64,000 bases of DNA from Acidobacteriota bacterium (GCA_021325515.1 JAJPHC010000013.1:126001-190000); one strand, 5' to 3'. Counted from the stretch's first letter, positions 1-10,860 are shown. The notes: generated by a model from the sequence alone, not told the origin. A program made the numbers and translations.

Positions 1-918
1 GACGCAGGCTCCGATCCCGGCCGCAACACGGGCGTCGCGATGGGAACGGCGTTCGGTCCGGTGCAGACATCGGTCGATTACATGCAGGAGTACGTCGCGA
101 AGGGTGCGGCGCTCGCTCCTCCGCAACTGTTTGCGGAGTCGGTGGCGAACGCGCCGGGAAGTCACATCGCGATCGAGTCCGATCTGCGCGGCTTCAACGT
201 CACCATCACGCAGCGCGAGTCGTCGGCGCTCGCCGCGGCGATGCATGCGTCCGCGCAACTCGTGAAAGGCGCAGTCGATGCGGCGCTCGTGGGCGGTGTC
301 GAAGAAGTGAGCGAGATGATGTTCAGCGTGCTCGATGGGATCGGAGCGCTGTCGGGGCAGGGGGCGCGGCCGTTCGACCGGACGCGCGATGGCATGACGG
401 TGGGCGAGGGGAGTGCCGTCCTCGTGCTTCAGCCCGGCGCGGCGAAGGCGTACGCTTATTTCTCCGGTTTCGGCATGGCAAGAGACACGACGGCCTCGAT
501 CTCCGATTGGGGCAATGACCATGGCGCTGTGGTGACCGCGATGCGTGCGGCACTCGAGGATGCGGAGCTCAGCGTCAGCGACATCGACGCGGTCTACGCG
601 AGTGCCAACGGCACGATCCGCGGCGACCTCGTCGAGGCGCGCGCCATCGAAGCGCTGTTCGCCGATCGCATTCCGCACGTCGTTGCGACGAAGGGGATCT
701 TCGGCGAATACGCCGCGGGCGGCGCGCTGCAGCTTCTCGCCGCGGTGATCGCGCTCGACGCACAGGTGGTGCATCGTTCGGTTGGGTTCGGGCATGGCGA
801 TTTCCGTTTCGAGCCGACGCGCGAGCAGCAGTCCGCGAGGCTTCGGCACGTGCTGGTGAATTCGGTCTCGGCCGGCGGCGGCATCGTCTGCGCGGTCCTG
901 TCGAAGGAGGCGGCGTGA
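1..918 (+). CDS. Ketosynthase-like protein lacking the catalytic triad (chain-length-factor type), 5' truncated
   Basis: The reading frame is open from base 1, so the gene begins outside the window; an internal ATG at 40 is unlikely to be the start. The thiolase-fold signature is clear: an FNVTIT core strand, a VGEGSAVLVL segment like the KAS 'GEGA' region, and a C-terminal NSVSAGGGIVCAVL. The position of the nucleophilic Cys reads Q-R-E-S-S (211-225). The first active-site His (normally AHGT) is Asn in SANGT (607-609), and the second (normally GHLLGAAG) is Glu in FGEYAAGG (706-708). With Cys, His and His all missing, the protein cannot condense. Inactive KAS homologues paired with a working KAS act as chain-length factors in type II PKS, aryl polyene and similar systems. 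The stop overlaps the next gene by 4 bp, so the two are co-translated. The chain-length role is inferred, since the partner KAS is out of view. Confidence 0.8.
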   Translation, partial: DAGSDPGRNTGVAMGTAFGPVQTSVDYMQEYVAKGAALAPPQLFAESVANAPGSHIAIESDLRGFNVTITQRESSALAAAMHASAQLVKGAVDAALVGGVEEVSEMMFSVLDGIGALSGQGARPFDRTRDGMTVGEGSAVLVLQPGAAKAYAYFSGFGMARDTTASISDWGNDHGAVVTAMRAALEDAELSVSDIDAVYASANGTIRGDLVEARAIEALFADRIPHVVATKGIFGEYAAGGALQLLAAVIALDAQVVHRSVGFGHGDFRFEPTREQQSARLRHVLVNSVSAGGGIVCAVLSKEAA

Positions 919-1595
919 TCAGCGACATCGCGGTGATCATCCCTGCGCTGAATGCCGCGAAATCGATCGGGCCGATCGTTGCCGGCGCGAGGCAGTTCGT
1001 CGACCTCGTCGTCGTCATCGATGACGGCTCGAGCGATGGCACCGGCGATCGCGCGCGTGAAGCCGGCGCGCATGTGATCCGCCACGAAGTGAATCGCGGC
1101 AAAGGCTGCGCGCTGCGCACGGGATTCAACTGGGCCATCGAGCAGGGATTGGACGGCGTGATCACGCTCGATGCAGATGGCCAGCATCTGCCGCGGCAGA
1201 TTCCCGATTTCATCGAGCAGCGGCGTGCGACAGGCGCCGATCTCATCATCGGCGGGCGCGCACATCTCTTCGACGGCATGCTTCCGCGCCGCCGCATGGC
1301 GAATCGCTTCTCCGCCTGGGCCGTGGCGAAGGCTTCGCGCACGAACATCAAGGATTCACAGAGCGGCTTCCGCTTCTACTCGGCGCGCCTTCTGCGCGAG
1401 ATCCCGCTGCGCACCGAGGGGTTCGACATGGAGACGGAGGTCATCATCCGCGCCGGTGTGCGCGGCCTCAAAGTCATCCAGATCCCGATCGACCTCGGCT
1501 TCGTCGACGGCCTGTCGACCAGCCACTACAAGCCGCTGATGGACACGCTGCGGATCGCCTGGACAGGAGTGAGGGCGCGGTTTTTGTGGAGGTGA
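915..1595 (+). CDS. Family 2 glycosyltransferase (DPM1-like)
   Basis: This is a GT-A fold glycosyltransferase of 226 residues. The N-terminal half carries IIPALNAAKSIG, the nucleotide-binding VVIDDGSSDGT and the metal-binding DADGQH, in the usual order for family GT2 of the dolichyl-phosphate mannosyltransferase or polyprenyl-phosphate sugar transferase type. The conserved QSGFRFYS segment follows. No transmembrane helix is evident, so it is probably a peripheral membrane enzyme. GTG at 915 overlaps the stop of the ketosynthase-like gene (GTGA), so the two are translationally coupled. Polyketide and aryl polyene clusters often carry a GT2 that modifies the lipid or polyene. The donor and acceptor cannot be read from the sequence. 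Confidence 0.85.
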   Translation: MISDIAVIIPALNAAKSIGPIVAGARQFVDLVVVIDDGSSDGTGDRAREAGAHVIRHEVNRGKGCALRTGFNWAIEQGLDGVITLDADGQHLPRQIPDFIEQRRATGADLIIGGRAHLFDGMLPRRRMANRFSAWAVAKASRTNIKDSQSGFRFYSARLLREIPLRTEGFDMETEVIIRAGVRGLKVIQIPIDLGFVDGLSTSHYKPLMDTLRIAWTGVRARFLWR

Positions 1596-1603
1596 TTCTG
1601 AGG

Positions 1604-1720
1604 GGTCACGCGGGCTCGCGGGTTTGCGGGCTCGCGGTGGGGTTTCCGTAACGATCCCCTGCTGCGCCTGTTGCACGAGGCCTCACCTCCGAGCCCGCGT
1701 ATCCGCGAGCCCGCGTGACC
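1604..1720. repeat. Inverted repeat, GCGGGCTCGCGG word family (copy 1)
   Basis: The outer arms 1604-1621 and 1703-1720 are an exact 18-bp inverted match (GGTCACGCGGGCTCGCGG). Inside each arm the GCGGGCTCG word is repeated and again pairs with its counterpart. The element sits between two convergent genes (GT2 and the MinD-like ATPase). The same word occurs near 13196, 15718 and 30766. There is no T-run after the stem, so it is not a classic intrinsic terminator. Confidence 0.85.
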
Positions 1721-1726
1721 CGGAGG

Positions 1727-3007
1727 TCACTCCAGTTCCGACCAGTCCACCGTCGTCGGCAGATTCGATTTCGCGAACAGCGTCGACAGCATTTCTTTCG
1801 GCGAGTAGACGCGGACATCGCCGAACTCGCTCGGGCGGCGGTTCTTCATCGTGAAGAGTGCGCGCTGTGATGTGTAGTCGAAGTTGGCGAAGTAGTCGTC
1901 GTCCTTCTTCTGATCGAACATCGTCTTCAGCACGTTGAGCTGCGATGTGAGGTGATCCGTGGAATCGGAGAGCGAGGACTTCGTCTTCGTCGCGCGTCTC
2001 GTGGGCTCGAGGCCGATGGCTACGCGGAGATCGTCCAGCTCCTTCGCGGCCTTGTCGGCTTTCGCCGCCTTCTTCGCCTGATGATGCGGCAGGAGCAGCG
2101 CGGGGATCTTGTTGCAATTGGCCTGGTGAATCATGTCGCTGCGCGTGATCCAGCCGAGATTCGTCACGCCGCAACGCGCGGAGACATTCTGCGTGAGGTT
2201 CTCGATGAAGGGCCGCACGGCCGTGTTGAACGAGTCGTCGACGCCGTTGAAGAGATTCAGCACGTAGTGGACGCGGAATTCGTCGAGTGTCTGCTGCACG
2301 GTGCGCGTGATCGGATGATCGCCGAGGTTTTGCGCGAGGTCGTCGGCGAAGGCGTCGAGGTTCGGGATCGAGTTGTCGTACACGTCTTCGACGCGGTCGA
2401 TCAGATCGTTGATCAACTTCCAGTAGTCGAGCTGGCGTCCGCCCAGCGTGTCGTAGAACGGCGACTCCTTGCTGAAGATGAGCCGCAGCTTGCGGAACAG
2501 AATCGCCTTCACGATGTCCGAGGCCGCGAGCGTGGCGCTCGGAAGGTGGGGCGTGAAGATGAGGATGCCGGAGTTCGAGAACGGCAGGAAATCGATCACG
2601 TTCGAGTCGAGTCCGGCGCGCATGTCGAGGACGACATAGTCGGCATGCAGCTCGTTGATGGCCGCGATCAGCTTCGCTTTGTGTCCGGCGCCGAAGTTCG
2701 TGATCTCGTCGATGAGGTGCATCGGCCCGGCGACGAATCCGAATTTCCTGTAGCGGTCTTCCGGGTCGATCTTCGTGTCGAGCGTCGTCACGCACTCGTT
2801 GAGCGACGCTCCCTTGCGGAAGAAGTGGTAGAGGTCCTTGCCGATCGGAACGTCGACCGCATTGCGGATCGCGGACGTGCCGGTATCGAGATCGACGAGC
2901 ACCGTCCGGCCGTACCGGGAAAGGGCCAGCGAGAAATTGATCGCGAACGTGGTCTTGCCGACGCCGCCTTTTCCCGATGAGATAGGGATGATTCGTTTGA
3001 TGGCCAT
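1727..3007 (-). CDS. MinD/ParA-family P-loop ATPase
   Basis: The 426-residue protein starts with a deviant Walker A, SSGKGGVGKTT, at residues 8-18. The Walker A' strand VLVDLDTGTSAIRNA and the switch strand YVVLDMRAGLDS follow, all typical of the MinD/ParA/FleN ATPases that dimerise on ATP. It is longer than MinD (about 270 residues). The C-terminal 150 residues contain a Lys/Ala-rich stretch (HHQAKKAAKADKAAKE) and no recognised partner motif. It is a stand-alone gene without parB, so a role in positioning a surface machine or in regulation is more likely than plasmid partition. It is divergent from a Crp/Fnr regulator, and the intergenic region holds a repeat hairpin. Function beyond the ATPase class is unknown. 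Confidence 0.85.
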   Translation of the reverse strand: MAIKRIIPISSGKGGVGKTTFAINFSLALSRYGRTVLVDLDTGTSAIRNAVDVPIGKDLYHFFRKGASLNECVTTLDTKIDPEDRYRKFGFVAGPMHLIDEITNFGAGHKAKLIAAINELHADYVVLDMRAGLDSNVIDFLPFSNSGILIFTPHLPSATLAASDIVKAILFRKLRLIFSKESPFYDTLGGRQLDYWKLINDLIDRVEDVYDNSIPNLDAFADDLAQNLGDHPITRTVQQTLDEFRVHYVLNLFNGVDDSFNTAVRPFIENLTQNVSARCGVTNLGWITRSDMIHQANCNKIPALLLPHHQAKKAAKADKAAKELDDLRVAIGLEPTRRATKTKSSLSDSTDHLTSQLNVLKTMFDQKKDDDYFANFDYTSQRALFTMKNRRPSEFGDVRVYSPKEMLSTLFAKSNLPTTVDWSELE

Positions 3008-3012
3008 GCGAC

Positions 3013-3176
3013 GAGTGCTGAGTACCGAGTAGTGATGAGTGCTGAGTGCTGAGTACCGAGTTGTGGGTGGGAGTTTATCCGACTCAGCACTCAGAACTCA
3101 GCACTCAGCACTCAGAACTCACAACTCAGCACTCAGAACTCACCCTCAGCACTCAGAACTCAGCACTCCGCACTCG
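3013..3176. repeat. Inverted repeat with 10-bp tandem words (GAGTGCTGAGT / ACTCAGCACT)
   Basis: The left arm (3013-3067) is built of GAGTGCTGAGTACCGAGT-like words. The right arm (3082-3176) is a tandem array of the complementary words ACTCAGCACT and CAGAACTCAG at 10-bp periodicity. The two halves can form a long imperfect hairpin. It occupies almost the whole divergent region between the ATPase gene and the Crp/Fnr gene, so it must lie next to both promoters. It is a simple-sequence element, not a CRISPR: the units are 10 bp with no spacers. Confidence 0.85.
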
Positions 3177-3183
3177 GTTGGTC

Positions 3184-3189
3184 TACAAT
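3184..3189 (+). promoter_or_regulatory. Candidate -10 box (TACAAT) of the Crp/Fnr gene
   Basis: TACAAT ends 8 nt before the GTG start at 3198. Transcription would begin at or next to the start codon, implying a leaderless or nearly leaderless mRNA. No Shine-Dalgarno is seen upstream of this GTG. Confidence 0.45.
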
Positions 3190-3197
3190 CGCCGCCA

Positions 3198-3878
3198 GTG
3201 CAGACGGCCCTCTTCCGGAAATTCGCTCTCTTTGCGGAGCTCGATGAGCGTGAACTTTCGTCCATCGCGGCCGTCGCGAAGTCGCGCCGGTACGCGAAGG
3301 ACGATGTCGTCTTTCACGCCGATGAGAGCGGCGACATCTTCTGCCTGATCCGCGAAGGTCAGGTCAAGGTGACGATGATCTCGCCGGAAGGGAAAGAGAT
3401 CATCCTGTCGATGCTCGGGCCGGGAGACTTCTTCGGCGAGATGGCGCTGCTCGACAACGAGCCGCGCTCGGCGACGGTGATCGCGACCGAGCAGCTCGAT
3501 GTCGTCACGATCTGGCGGAGCGATTTCCTGCAGATCCTGCAGGAGAATTTCTCCATCGCCAAGAAGGTCCTGGCGGAATTGTCGCGCCGCCTGCGCAATG
3601 CCTCGAACCGCATCGAGTCGCTGGCGACGATGGACGTCTACGGCCGTCTGGCCCGCTTCTTCCTCGATCTCGCCGCGAAGCAGGGAAAGGTGCTCGACAA
3701 CGGATACGTCGCCGTGACGCGTCCGACGCATCAGTCGATCGCGAACATGATCGGCACCTCGCGCGAGACCGTCTCCCGCCTCATTCACGATCTGATGAAG
3801 CAGAACCTGCTGCTGTCGGAAGGAAAGACGATCTATCTCCGCAAGACCGCGCTGGATCAATTCCGGGCGGAGGTATGA
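3198..3878 (+). CDS. Crp/Fnr-family transcriptional regulator
   Basis: The protein has 226 residues, the normal Crp/Fnr length. The N-terminal cyclic-nucleotide-binding beta-barrel covers residues 1-115, with GDFFGEMALLDNEPRSATVIA matching the phosphate-binding cassette (GExALLxxxPRSATV, the residues that contact cAMP in Crp). A dimerisation helix follows, then a winged helix-turn-helix at about 165-215 with the recognition segment IANMIGTSRETVSRLIHDL. No FNR-type N-terminal Cys cluster is visible, so oxygen sensing by Fe-S is unlikely. The frame is open further upstream, but that part only translates the simple repeat, so GTG at 3198 is the better start. The effector is unknown. Confidence 0.9.
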   Translation: MQTALFRKFALFAELDERELSSIAAVAKSRRYAKDDVVFHADESGDIFCLIREGQVKVTMISPEGKEIILSMLGPGDFFGEMALLDNEPRSATVIATEQLDVVTIWRSDFLQILQENFSIAKKVLAELSRRLRNASNRIESLATMDVYGRLARFFLDLAAKQGKVLDNGYVAVTRPTHQSIANMIGTSRETVSRLIHDLMKQNLLLSEGKTIYLRKTALDQFRAEV

Positions 3879-3929
3879 CGCGCAGTCACGCAGTAGCGCG
3901 GGACCGCAGGCTCGCTGCATGACCCGATC

Positions 3930-4508
3930 ATGATCCTCACCGTCCCCAACGTCCTCACGCTCCTCCGGCTTCTCCTCGTCCCATGCTTCATGGTGGCGTC
4001 GTTCCGTGAGCACTTCATGCTCGCCTTCGTGCTGTTCGTGACGGCGGCGGTGACGGACATCTTCGACGGCATGATCGCCCGCCGTTTCAACCAGCGATCG
4101 CGCATCGGCGCGCTGCTCGATCCTGCGGCGGACAAGACGATGATGATCTGCGGTTACCTCTTCTACACGCTGCATGCGAGCGTGCGGATGCCGATTCCGG
4201 CGTTTCTGACGGTCACCGTATTCGTTCGCGACATTCTCATCATCATGTTTGCGTACCTGCTCTACACGCGGATCCAGGTGAAGCGTTTCGATCCCTCGTG
4301 GGCCGGAAAGCTCTCCACGGTGCTGCAGGCGGTGGCGCTGGGGGCGGGGATTGCGATGAACGCGTTTCTTCCGCCGTCGCTGCACTGGCTTCCGGAGATT
4401 CTGTTTCGTCTCTCGCTGGTGGCGACGCTCTACTCTGCATTCGATTACCTTCGGTTGGGCCGCCGGCTGCTCGACAACAGCTTGACCGGCGCCGCGGCCC
4501 GCCCATAA
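3930..4508 (+). CDS. CDP-alcohol phosphatidyltransferase (PgsA-like)
   Basis: This is a 192-residue integral membrane enzyme of the CDP-alcohol phosphotransferase family. The full signature D-x2-DG-x2-AR-x8-G-x3-D-x3-D is present in the DIFDGMIARRF ... GALLDPAADK region, about residues 42-70. Several hydrophobic helices follow. The family exchanges CMP from CDP-diacylglycerol with an alcohol such as glycerol-3-phosphate (PgsA), and the size suits PgsA or a cardiolipin-type enzyme. It lies 50 bp after the Crp/Fnr gene and just before the tRNA genes. The acceptor alcohol cannot be assigned from the motif alone. Confidence 0.85.
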   Translation: MILTVPNVLTLLRLLLVPCFMVASFREHFMLAFVLFVTAAVTDIFDGMIARRFNQRSRIGALLDPAADKTMMICGYLFYTLHASVRMPIPAFLTVTVFVRDILIIMFAYLLYTRIQVKRFDPSWAGKLSTVLQAVALGAGIAMNAFLPPSLHWLPEILFRLSLVATLYSAFDYLRLGRRLLDNSLTGAAARP

Positions 4509-4570
4509 AATCCGCCTCCCCGCGCGCGAAATACCGCGCCGGGCGATGCGGTTAGAAGGAACTCCAACGA

Positions 4571-4646
4571 GCCTCCATAGCTCAATTGGTAGAGCAGCGG
4601 ACTCTTAATCCGTTGGTTCCAGGTTCGAGTCCTGGTGGGGGCACCA
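4571..4646 (+). tRNA. tRNA-Lys (CTT)
   Basis: This is a 76-nt cloverleaf including an encoded CCA. The acceptor stem GCCTCCA pairs with TGGGGGC with one G-U pair. The D arm reads TAGCTCAATTGGTAGAGCA, the anticodon loop CTCTTAA gives anticodon CTT, and the T loop is GGTTCGAGTCC. Confidence 0.96.
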
Positions 4647-4659
4647 AACAGACTCTTCG

Positions 4660-4692
4660 AGGACCGAGGTCATCCCGCCTCGGTCCTTTTTT
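4660..4692 (+). terminator. Intrinsic terminator after tRNA-Lys
   Basis: GGACCGAGG (4661-4669) pairs with CCTCGGTCC (4678-4686), followed directly by a run of six T. It separates the tRNA-Lys and tRNA-Leu transcripts. Confidence 0.85.
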
Positions 4693-4709
4693 ATATGCTT
4701 TGCCACTGT

Positions 4710-4795
4710 GCGAAAGTGGCGGAATTGGCAGACGCGCTGGTCTTAGGAGCCAGTGGCCCAAAGCCGTGTGGGTTCGAGTCCCACCTTTCGCACCA
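4710..4795 (+). tRNA. tRNA-Leu (TAG)
   Basis: This is an 86-nt class II tRNA with a long variable arm and an encoded CCA. The acceptor stem GCGAAAG pairs with CTTTCGC. The anticodon loop CTTAGGA gives TAG, and the T arm is GGGTTCGAGTCCC. It lies directly upstream of tig. Confidence 0.96.
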
Positions 4796-4804
4796 TATCC
4801 AAAA

Positions 4805-4896
4805 CGCAGAACGCAGAATGAAGAATGAAGAATTTGGAAAAGAGAACGTGCGCGAAGCGCTACCGCAATTCTCAGTTCTAAATTCTGCGTTCTGCG
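4805..4896. repeat. Inverted repeat, CGCAGAACGCAGAAT word
   Basis: CGCAGAACGCAGAAT (4805-4819) is matched exactly by its reverse complement at 4882-4896. The arms are flanked by further tandem copies of the same letters (GAAGAATGAAGAAT on the left, GCGTTCTGC on the right). It fills the gap between tRNA-Leu and tig. Confidence 0.8.
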
Positions 4897-4932
4897 TTCT
4901 GCATTTCGCTTCTGAACCTAAGAGGTAAGACC

Positions 4933-6198
4933 ATGCTCCTGAACTACACCGACGTCTCCCCAATCAAGAAAACGATCGAGGTCGAAATCCCGGCCGAGTT
5001 GATCGAAAAAGAATCGCGCCGAGTCACCAACGACTTCGCGAAGCATGCGAAGATCCCCGGCTTCCGCCCCGGCAAGGTGCCGCCGGCGGTTGCGCGGAAT
5101 CGCTTTGCCAAAGAGATTCAGGAAGAGGTGATGAGCAATCTCCTTCCTGCCTCGTTCCGCGACGCGATCGCCGATCGCGGCGTGGAGCCCGTCGGTGATC
5201 CGCAGCTCGAGCATCTCGATCCGTTCATCGACGGCGCGCCGGTCAAGTACAAGGCGACGTTCGAGGTGAAGCCGAAGATCGAGCTTGCCGACTATCGCGG
5301 CATCCACGTCACGGAGCCGAAGGTCGAAGTCAGCGATGCCGACATCGACGGCATGATCGAGCGGATGCGCGAGCAGGCGAGCTCGTATCGTCCGGAGACC
5401 GAGCGCGGCCTCGAGGATGGCGACTACGCGATCATCGAGATCACGACGAGCGGCGAAGGCATCGAGCCCGAGACGCGCGGCGGCCATTTCCGCGTCGGCG
5501 AAGAGACGCCGCTGCCGGAGCTGCACGATGCATTGCGCGGCAAGAAGCCGGGCGACACCGGGTCGTTCGATCACACCTATGGCGATGATGCGAACAACGA
5601 GAACTTCCGCGGCAAGACGATCCATCACGAAGTCACGCTGAAGGAGATTCGCGTTCAGGAAAAGCCCGAGGTCAACGACGAGTTCGCGAAGAGCGTGGGC
5701 GACTGGGAGTCGGTCGAGAAGATGCGCGAGCAGATCGCCGCGGACATCCGCCGTCACCGCGAGGCCGAAGCGCTGCGCGAGAAGCGGAATCAGATCGGCG
5801 AGTATCTGCTGAAGACGCATCAGCTCGAGGCGCCGGAAGTGCTCGTCGAGGAAGAGCTCGGACGCTCGCTCACGAACTACGCGCGGTTCCTGGCGTCGCA
5901 GGGCGTCGATCTCGACAAGGCGGAGATCGACTGGGCGAAGATGCGCGAAGACTTCCGCGCCGAAGCGGAGAAGCGCGTGAAGCGTTCGCTGATTCTCGAG
6001 GCGATCGCGCGCAATGAAAAGATCCAGGTCAGCGATGTCGAAGTCGACGCGGAGATCCGCCGCGCGGCGAACGAGCAGCAGCGCGATTTTGCCGAGGTGA
6101 AGCACCGTCTGAAGCACGACGGCGGGTACGAAGCGCTGCGCGCGTCGCTCGCTCAGGAGAAAGCGCTCGAGCTGGTCCTGAACGCCGCCAAAGTGTAG
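4933..6198 (+). CDS. tig: Trigger factor, ribosome-associated chaperone and PPIase
   Basis: The 421-residue protein has the three trigger-factor domains in order. The N-terminal ribosome-binding domain has the signature GFRPGKVP (about residues 44-51), which docks on ribosomal protein uL23. The FKBP-type PPIase domain spans about 150-240, and the long helical C-terminal arm ends in VLNAAKV. It acts on nascent chains in the cytosol. The gene order tig-clpP-clpX-lon seen here is conserved in many bacteria. Its stop codon lies inside the 27-bp hairpin at 6195-6221. The upstream gap has only the repeat element and 'agaggtaag' as a moderate ribosome-binding site. Confidence 0.95.
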   Translation: MLLNYTDVSPIKKTIEVEIPAELIEKESRRVTNDFAKHAKIPGFRPGKVPPAVARNRFAKEIQEEVMSNLLPASFRDAIADRGVEPVGDPQLEHLDPFIDGAPVKYKATFEVKPKIELADYRGIHVTEPKVEVSDADIDGMIERMREQASSYRPETERGLEDGDYAIIEITTSGEGIEPETRGGHFRVGEETPLPELHDALRGKKPGDTGSFDHTYGDDANNENFRGKTIHHEVTLKEIRVQEKPEVNDEFAKSVGDWESVEKMREQIAADIRRHREAEALREKRNQIGEYLLKTHQLEAPEVLVEEELGRSLTNYARFLASQGVDLDKAEIDWAKMREDFRAEAEKRVKRSLILEAIARNEKIQVSDVEVDAEIRRAANEQQRDFAEVKHRLKHDGGYEALRASLAQEKALELVLNAAKV

Positions 6199-6286
6199 GA
6201 CAGGCGCCTCGCCTGTCCTACAGGGTGCGTTGGACGTTGTGACAGGCGAGGGCGCCTGGGAGACAGGCGAGGGCGCCTGTCCTACA
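6195..6286. repeat. Inverted repeat, GTAGGACAGGCG word family (copy 1)
   Basis: GTAGGACAGGCG (6195-6206), a 3-nt loop, and CGCCTGTCCTAC (6210-6221) form a perfect 12-bp hairpin that contains the tig stop codon. Two further GACAGGCGAGGGCGCCTG units follow up to 6286. The second copy of the same arrangement lies after lon at 10861-10937. Confidence 0.88.
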
Positions 6287-6320
6287 CCTTCGGGCAGGTC
6301 GGGCCGAGGCGAATCAACGA

Positions 6321-6326
6321 TAGACT
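6321..6326 (+). promoter_or_regulatory. Candidate -10 box (TAGACT) of clpP
   Basis: TAGACT lies 19 nt before the clpP ATG, with AAGGAG (6333-6338) in between as a good ribosome-binding site. No clear -35 element is visible. Confidence 0.35.
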
Positions 6327-6345
6327 CCCGCCAAGGAGACTCACA

Positions 6346-6933
6346 ATGGTGCTGATTCCGATGGTGGTCGAGCAGACGTCGCGCGGCGAGCGTGCGTACG
6401 ACATCTACTCCCGCCTCCTCAAAGACAACGTCATCTTCCTCGGGCAGCCGATCGACGACACGGTCTCGAACCTGATCATCGCGCAGTTGCTCTTTCTCGA
6501 AGCGGAGAATCCCGAGAAGGACATCTCGATCTACATCAACTCGCCGGGCGGCTCCATCACCGCAGGCCTCGCCATCTACGACACGATGCAGTACGTGAAG
6601 CCCGACATCGCCACCATCTGCATCGGTCAGGCTGCGTCGATGGCTGCGGTGCTGCTCGCGGCCGGCAAGAAAGGGAAGCGTTACGCGCTGCCCAACTCAC
6701 GCGTGCTCATCCATCAGCCGCTCATGCACGGCCTCGGAGGCCAGGCCACCGAGATCGACATTCACGCGAAGGACATCATGCGCATGAAGGCGCGCATGAA
6801 TCAGATTCTGTCGAACCACACGGGGCAGCCTGTGGACAAGGTCGATCGCGATACCGATCGCGATTACATCCTGCAGGCAGCCGATGCGGTTGAGTACGGC
6901 CTCGTCGATCAGGTGATCGCGAAGCGCGAGTAG
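6346..6933 (+). CDS. clpP: ATP-dependent Clp protease proteolytic subunit
   Basis: The protein has 195 residues, typical for ClpP. The catalytic Ser is in GQAASMAA (S98), His is in LIHQPL (H123), and the Asp lies near residue 172. The oxyanion-forming SPGGSITAG loop is intact. ClpP forms a double heptameric ring and degrades substrates fed by ClpX, encoded about 100 bp downstream. AAGGAG ahead of the ATG supports the start. It probably shares regulation with clpX, although clpX has its own good promoter. Confidence 0.97.
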   Translation: MVLIPMVVEQTSRGERAYDIYSRLLKDNVIFLGQPIDDTVSNLIIAQLLFLEAENPEKDISIYINSPGGSITAGLAIYDTMQYVKPDIATICIGQAASMAAVLLAAGKKGKRYALPNSRVLIHQPLMHGLGGQATEIDIHAKDIMRMKARMNQILSNHTGQPVDKVDRDTDRDYILQAADAVEYGLVDQVIAKRE

Positions 6934-6975
6934 GTGTCGTACACGCGGCAGGGAATGGGGTGGCGGCTCTCCGAG

Positions 6976-7004
6976 TTGACTTGAGGGCGCCACAGGGCAA
7001 CAAT
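6976..7004 (+). promoter_or_regulatory. Candidate sigma70-type promoter of clpX
   Basis: TTGACT (6976-6981), a 17-bp spacer and AACAAT (6999-7004) form the best housekeeping-type promoter in the window. It lies about 36 nt before the clpX start, with AAAAAGGGA as ribosome-binding site. Confidence 0.55.
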
Positions 7005-7040
7005 TTCTAAGCGAATCCAGAAAAAGGGACCAATTACACA

Positions 7041-8291
7041 ATGTCAAAGAAGGGGAACAGCGGCGACGTTCTGCGTTGTAGCTTCTGCAACAAGTCTCAG
7101 CGCGACGTCAAAAAGCTGATCGCCGGCCCGACGGTCTACATCTGCGATGAGTGCGTCGACATCTGTCTCGACATCATCGCCGAAGACCGGAAGGATGAGC
7201 CGGGCACTCTGGAAGGCTCCGGGCAGTTGCCGAAGCCGAAAGAGATCAAGGAATTCCTCGACCTCTACGTGATTGGTCAGGAGCGCGCGAAGAAGAAGCT
7301 CGCGGTCGCGGTCTACAACCACTACAAGCGGATCGACTATCACCAGCGCAACACGCGCCAGGATGTCGAGCTGCAGAAGTCGAACATTCTGCTGATCGGT
7401 CCCACGGGCACCGGCAAGACGCTGCTGGCGCAGACGCTGGCGCGCATGCTCTCCGTTCCGTTCACGATCGTCGACGCGACGACGCTGACGGAAGCGGGCT
7501 ACGTCGGTGAGGATGTCGAGAACATCATCCTCAAGCTCTATCAGGCTGCGGGCAACGACAAAGAGAAGACGCAGCGCGGCATCGTCTACATCGACGAAGT
7601 CGACAAGATCTGCCGCAAGGGCGACAACCCTTCGATCACGCGCGACGTCTCCGGCGAAGGCGTGCAGCAGGCGCTGCTGAAGATTCTGGAGGGGACGGTT
7701 GCGAATGTTCCGCCGCAGGGCGGCCGCAAGCATCCGCATCAGGAGTTCATCCAGATCGACACGACGAACATTCTCTTCATCTGCGGCGGTGCGTTCGTCG
7801 GGCTCGACAATGTGATCGAGCGCCGTCTGTCGCAGACGTCGATGGGCTTCGGCGCGAAGATCGCGACGAAGAAAGAGAAGAAGACGGGCGAACTGCTCTC
7901 GCAGGTTCATCCCGAAGATCTGATCAAGTTCGGTCTGATCCCGGAGTTCGTCGGGCGTCTTCCCGTCGTGGCGACGCTGGGCGAGCTCGACAAAGGTGCG
8001 CTCATCGAGATTCTCCGCGAGCCGAAGAACTCGCTGGTGCGCCAGTACCAGACGATCATGGGCTTCGAGAATGTCGAGCTCCGCTTTACCGAAGATGCGC
8101 TGGAGGCCATCGCCGAAGAGGCGCTCAAGCGCAACGTCGGCGCGCGCGGACTGAAGATCATCATCGAGGAGCTCATGCTCGAGATCATGTACACGATCCC
8201 GTCACAGCATGAGATCAGCGAATGCGTGATCACGCGCGAAGTGGTGGACAACCGCAGCCAGCCGATCACGCTGTACAAGAAGGCCGGGTAG
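7041..8291 (+). CDS. clpX: Clp protease ATP-binding subunit
   Basis: The 416-residue protein begins with the zinc-binding ClpX domain (C13, C16, C35, C38), which recruits substrates and adaptors. The AAA+ module has Walker A GPTGTGKT (residues 120-127), Walker B VYIDEVDK and the sensor region NVGARGLK. The tripeptide IGF used by ClpX to dock on ClpP is not obvious; the corresponding loop reads MGFG near residue 270. It unfolds and translocates substrates into ClpP. The gene is followed by an intrinsic terminator, so lon is transcribed separately. Confidence 0.97.
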   Translation: MSKKGNSGDVLRCSFCNKSQRDVKKLIAGPTVYICDECVDICLDIIAEDRKDEPGTLEGSGQLPKPKEIKEFLDLYVIGQERAKKKLAVAVYNHYKRIDYHQRNTRQDVELQKSNILLIGPTGTGKTLLAQTLARMLSVPFTIVDATTLTEAGYVGEDVENIILKLYQAAGNDKEKTQRGIVYIDEVDKICRKGDNPSITRDVSGEGVQQALLKILEGTVANVPPQGGRKHPHQEFIQIDTTNILFICGGAFVGLDNVIERRLSQTSMGFGAKIATKKEKKTGELLSQVHPEDLIKFGLIPEFVGRLPVVATLGELDKGALIEILREPKNSLVRQYQTIMGFENVELRFTEDALEAIAEEALKRNVGARGLKIIIEELMLEIMYTIPSQHEISECVITREVVDNRSQPITLYKKAG

Positions 8292-8320
8292 ATTCCCGGT
8301 TTTCAAAAGCAGCCTACGCA

Positions 8321-8350
8321 AAGCCGCCGGGAAGTTTCGGCGGCTTTTTT
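8321..8350 (+). terminator. Intrinsic terminator after clpX
   Basis: AAGCCGCC (8321-8328) pairs with GGCGGCTT (8339-8346), followed by a T-run to 8350. Confidence 0.85.
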
Positions 8351-8464
8351 CGTTCTGCACTATCGGGCAGGTTCGCTTTACCGGCAATCGGCGTAGTCTG
8401 GCTTCATAGATCCCTTCGCTTCGCGGCGGGATAAACTGGAAAACGAACCAACTCAAAACCAAAC

Positions 8465-10855
<2,391 letters not shown>

Positions 10856-10860
10856 CGCAT

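Noticed and set aside
3082-3176. Possible CRISPR array
   Set aside because: The units are 10 bp without unique spacers, and no cas genes are in the window.
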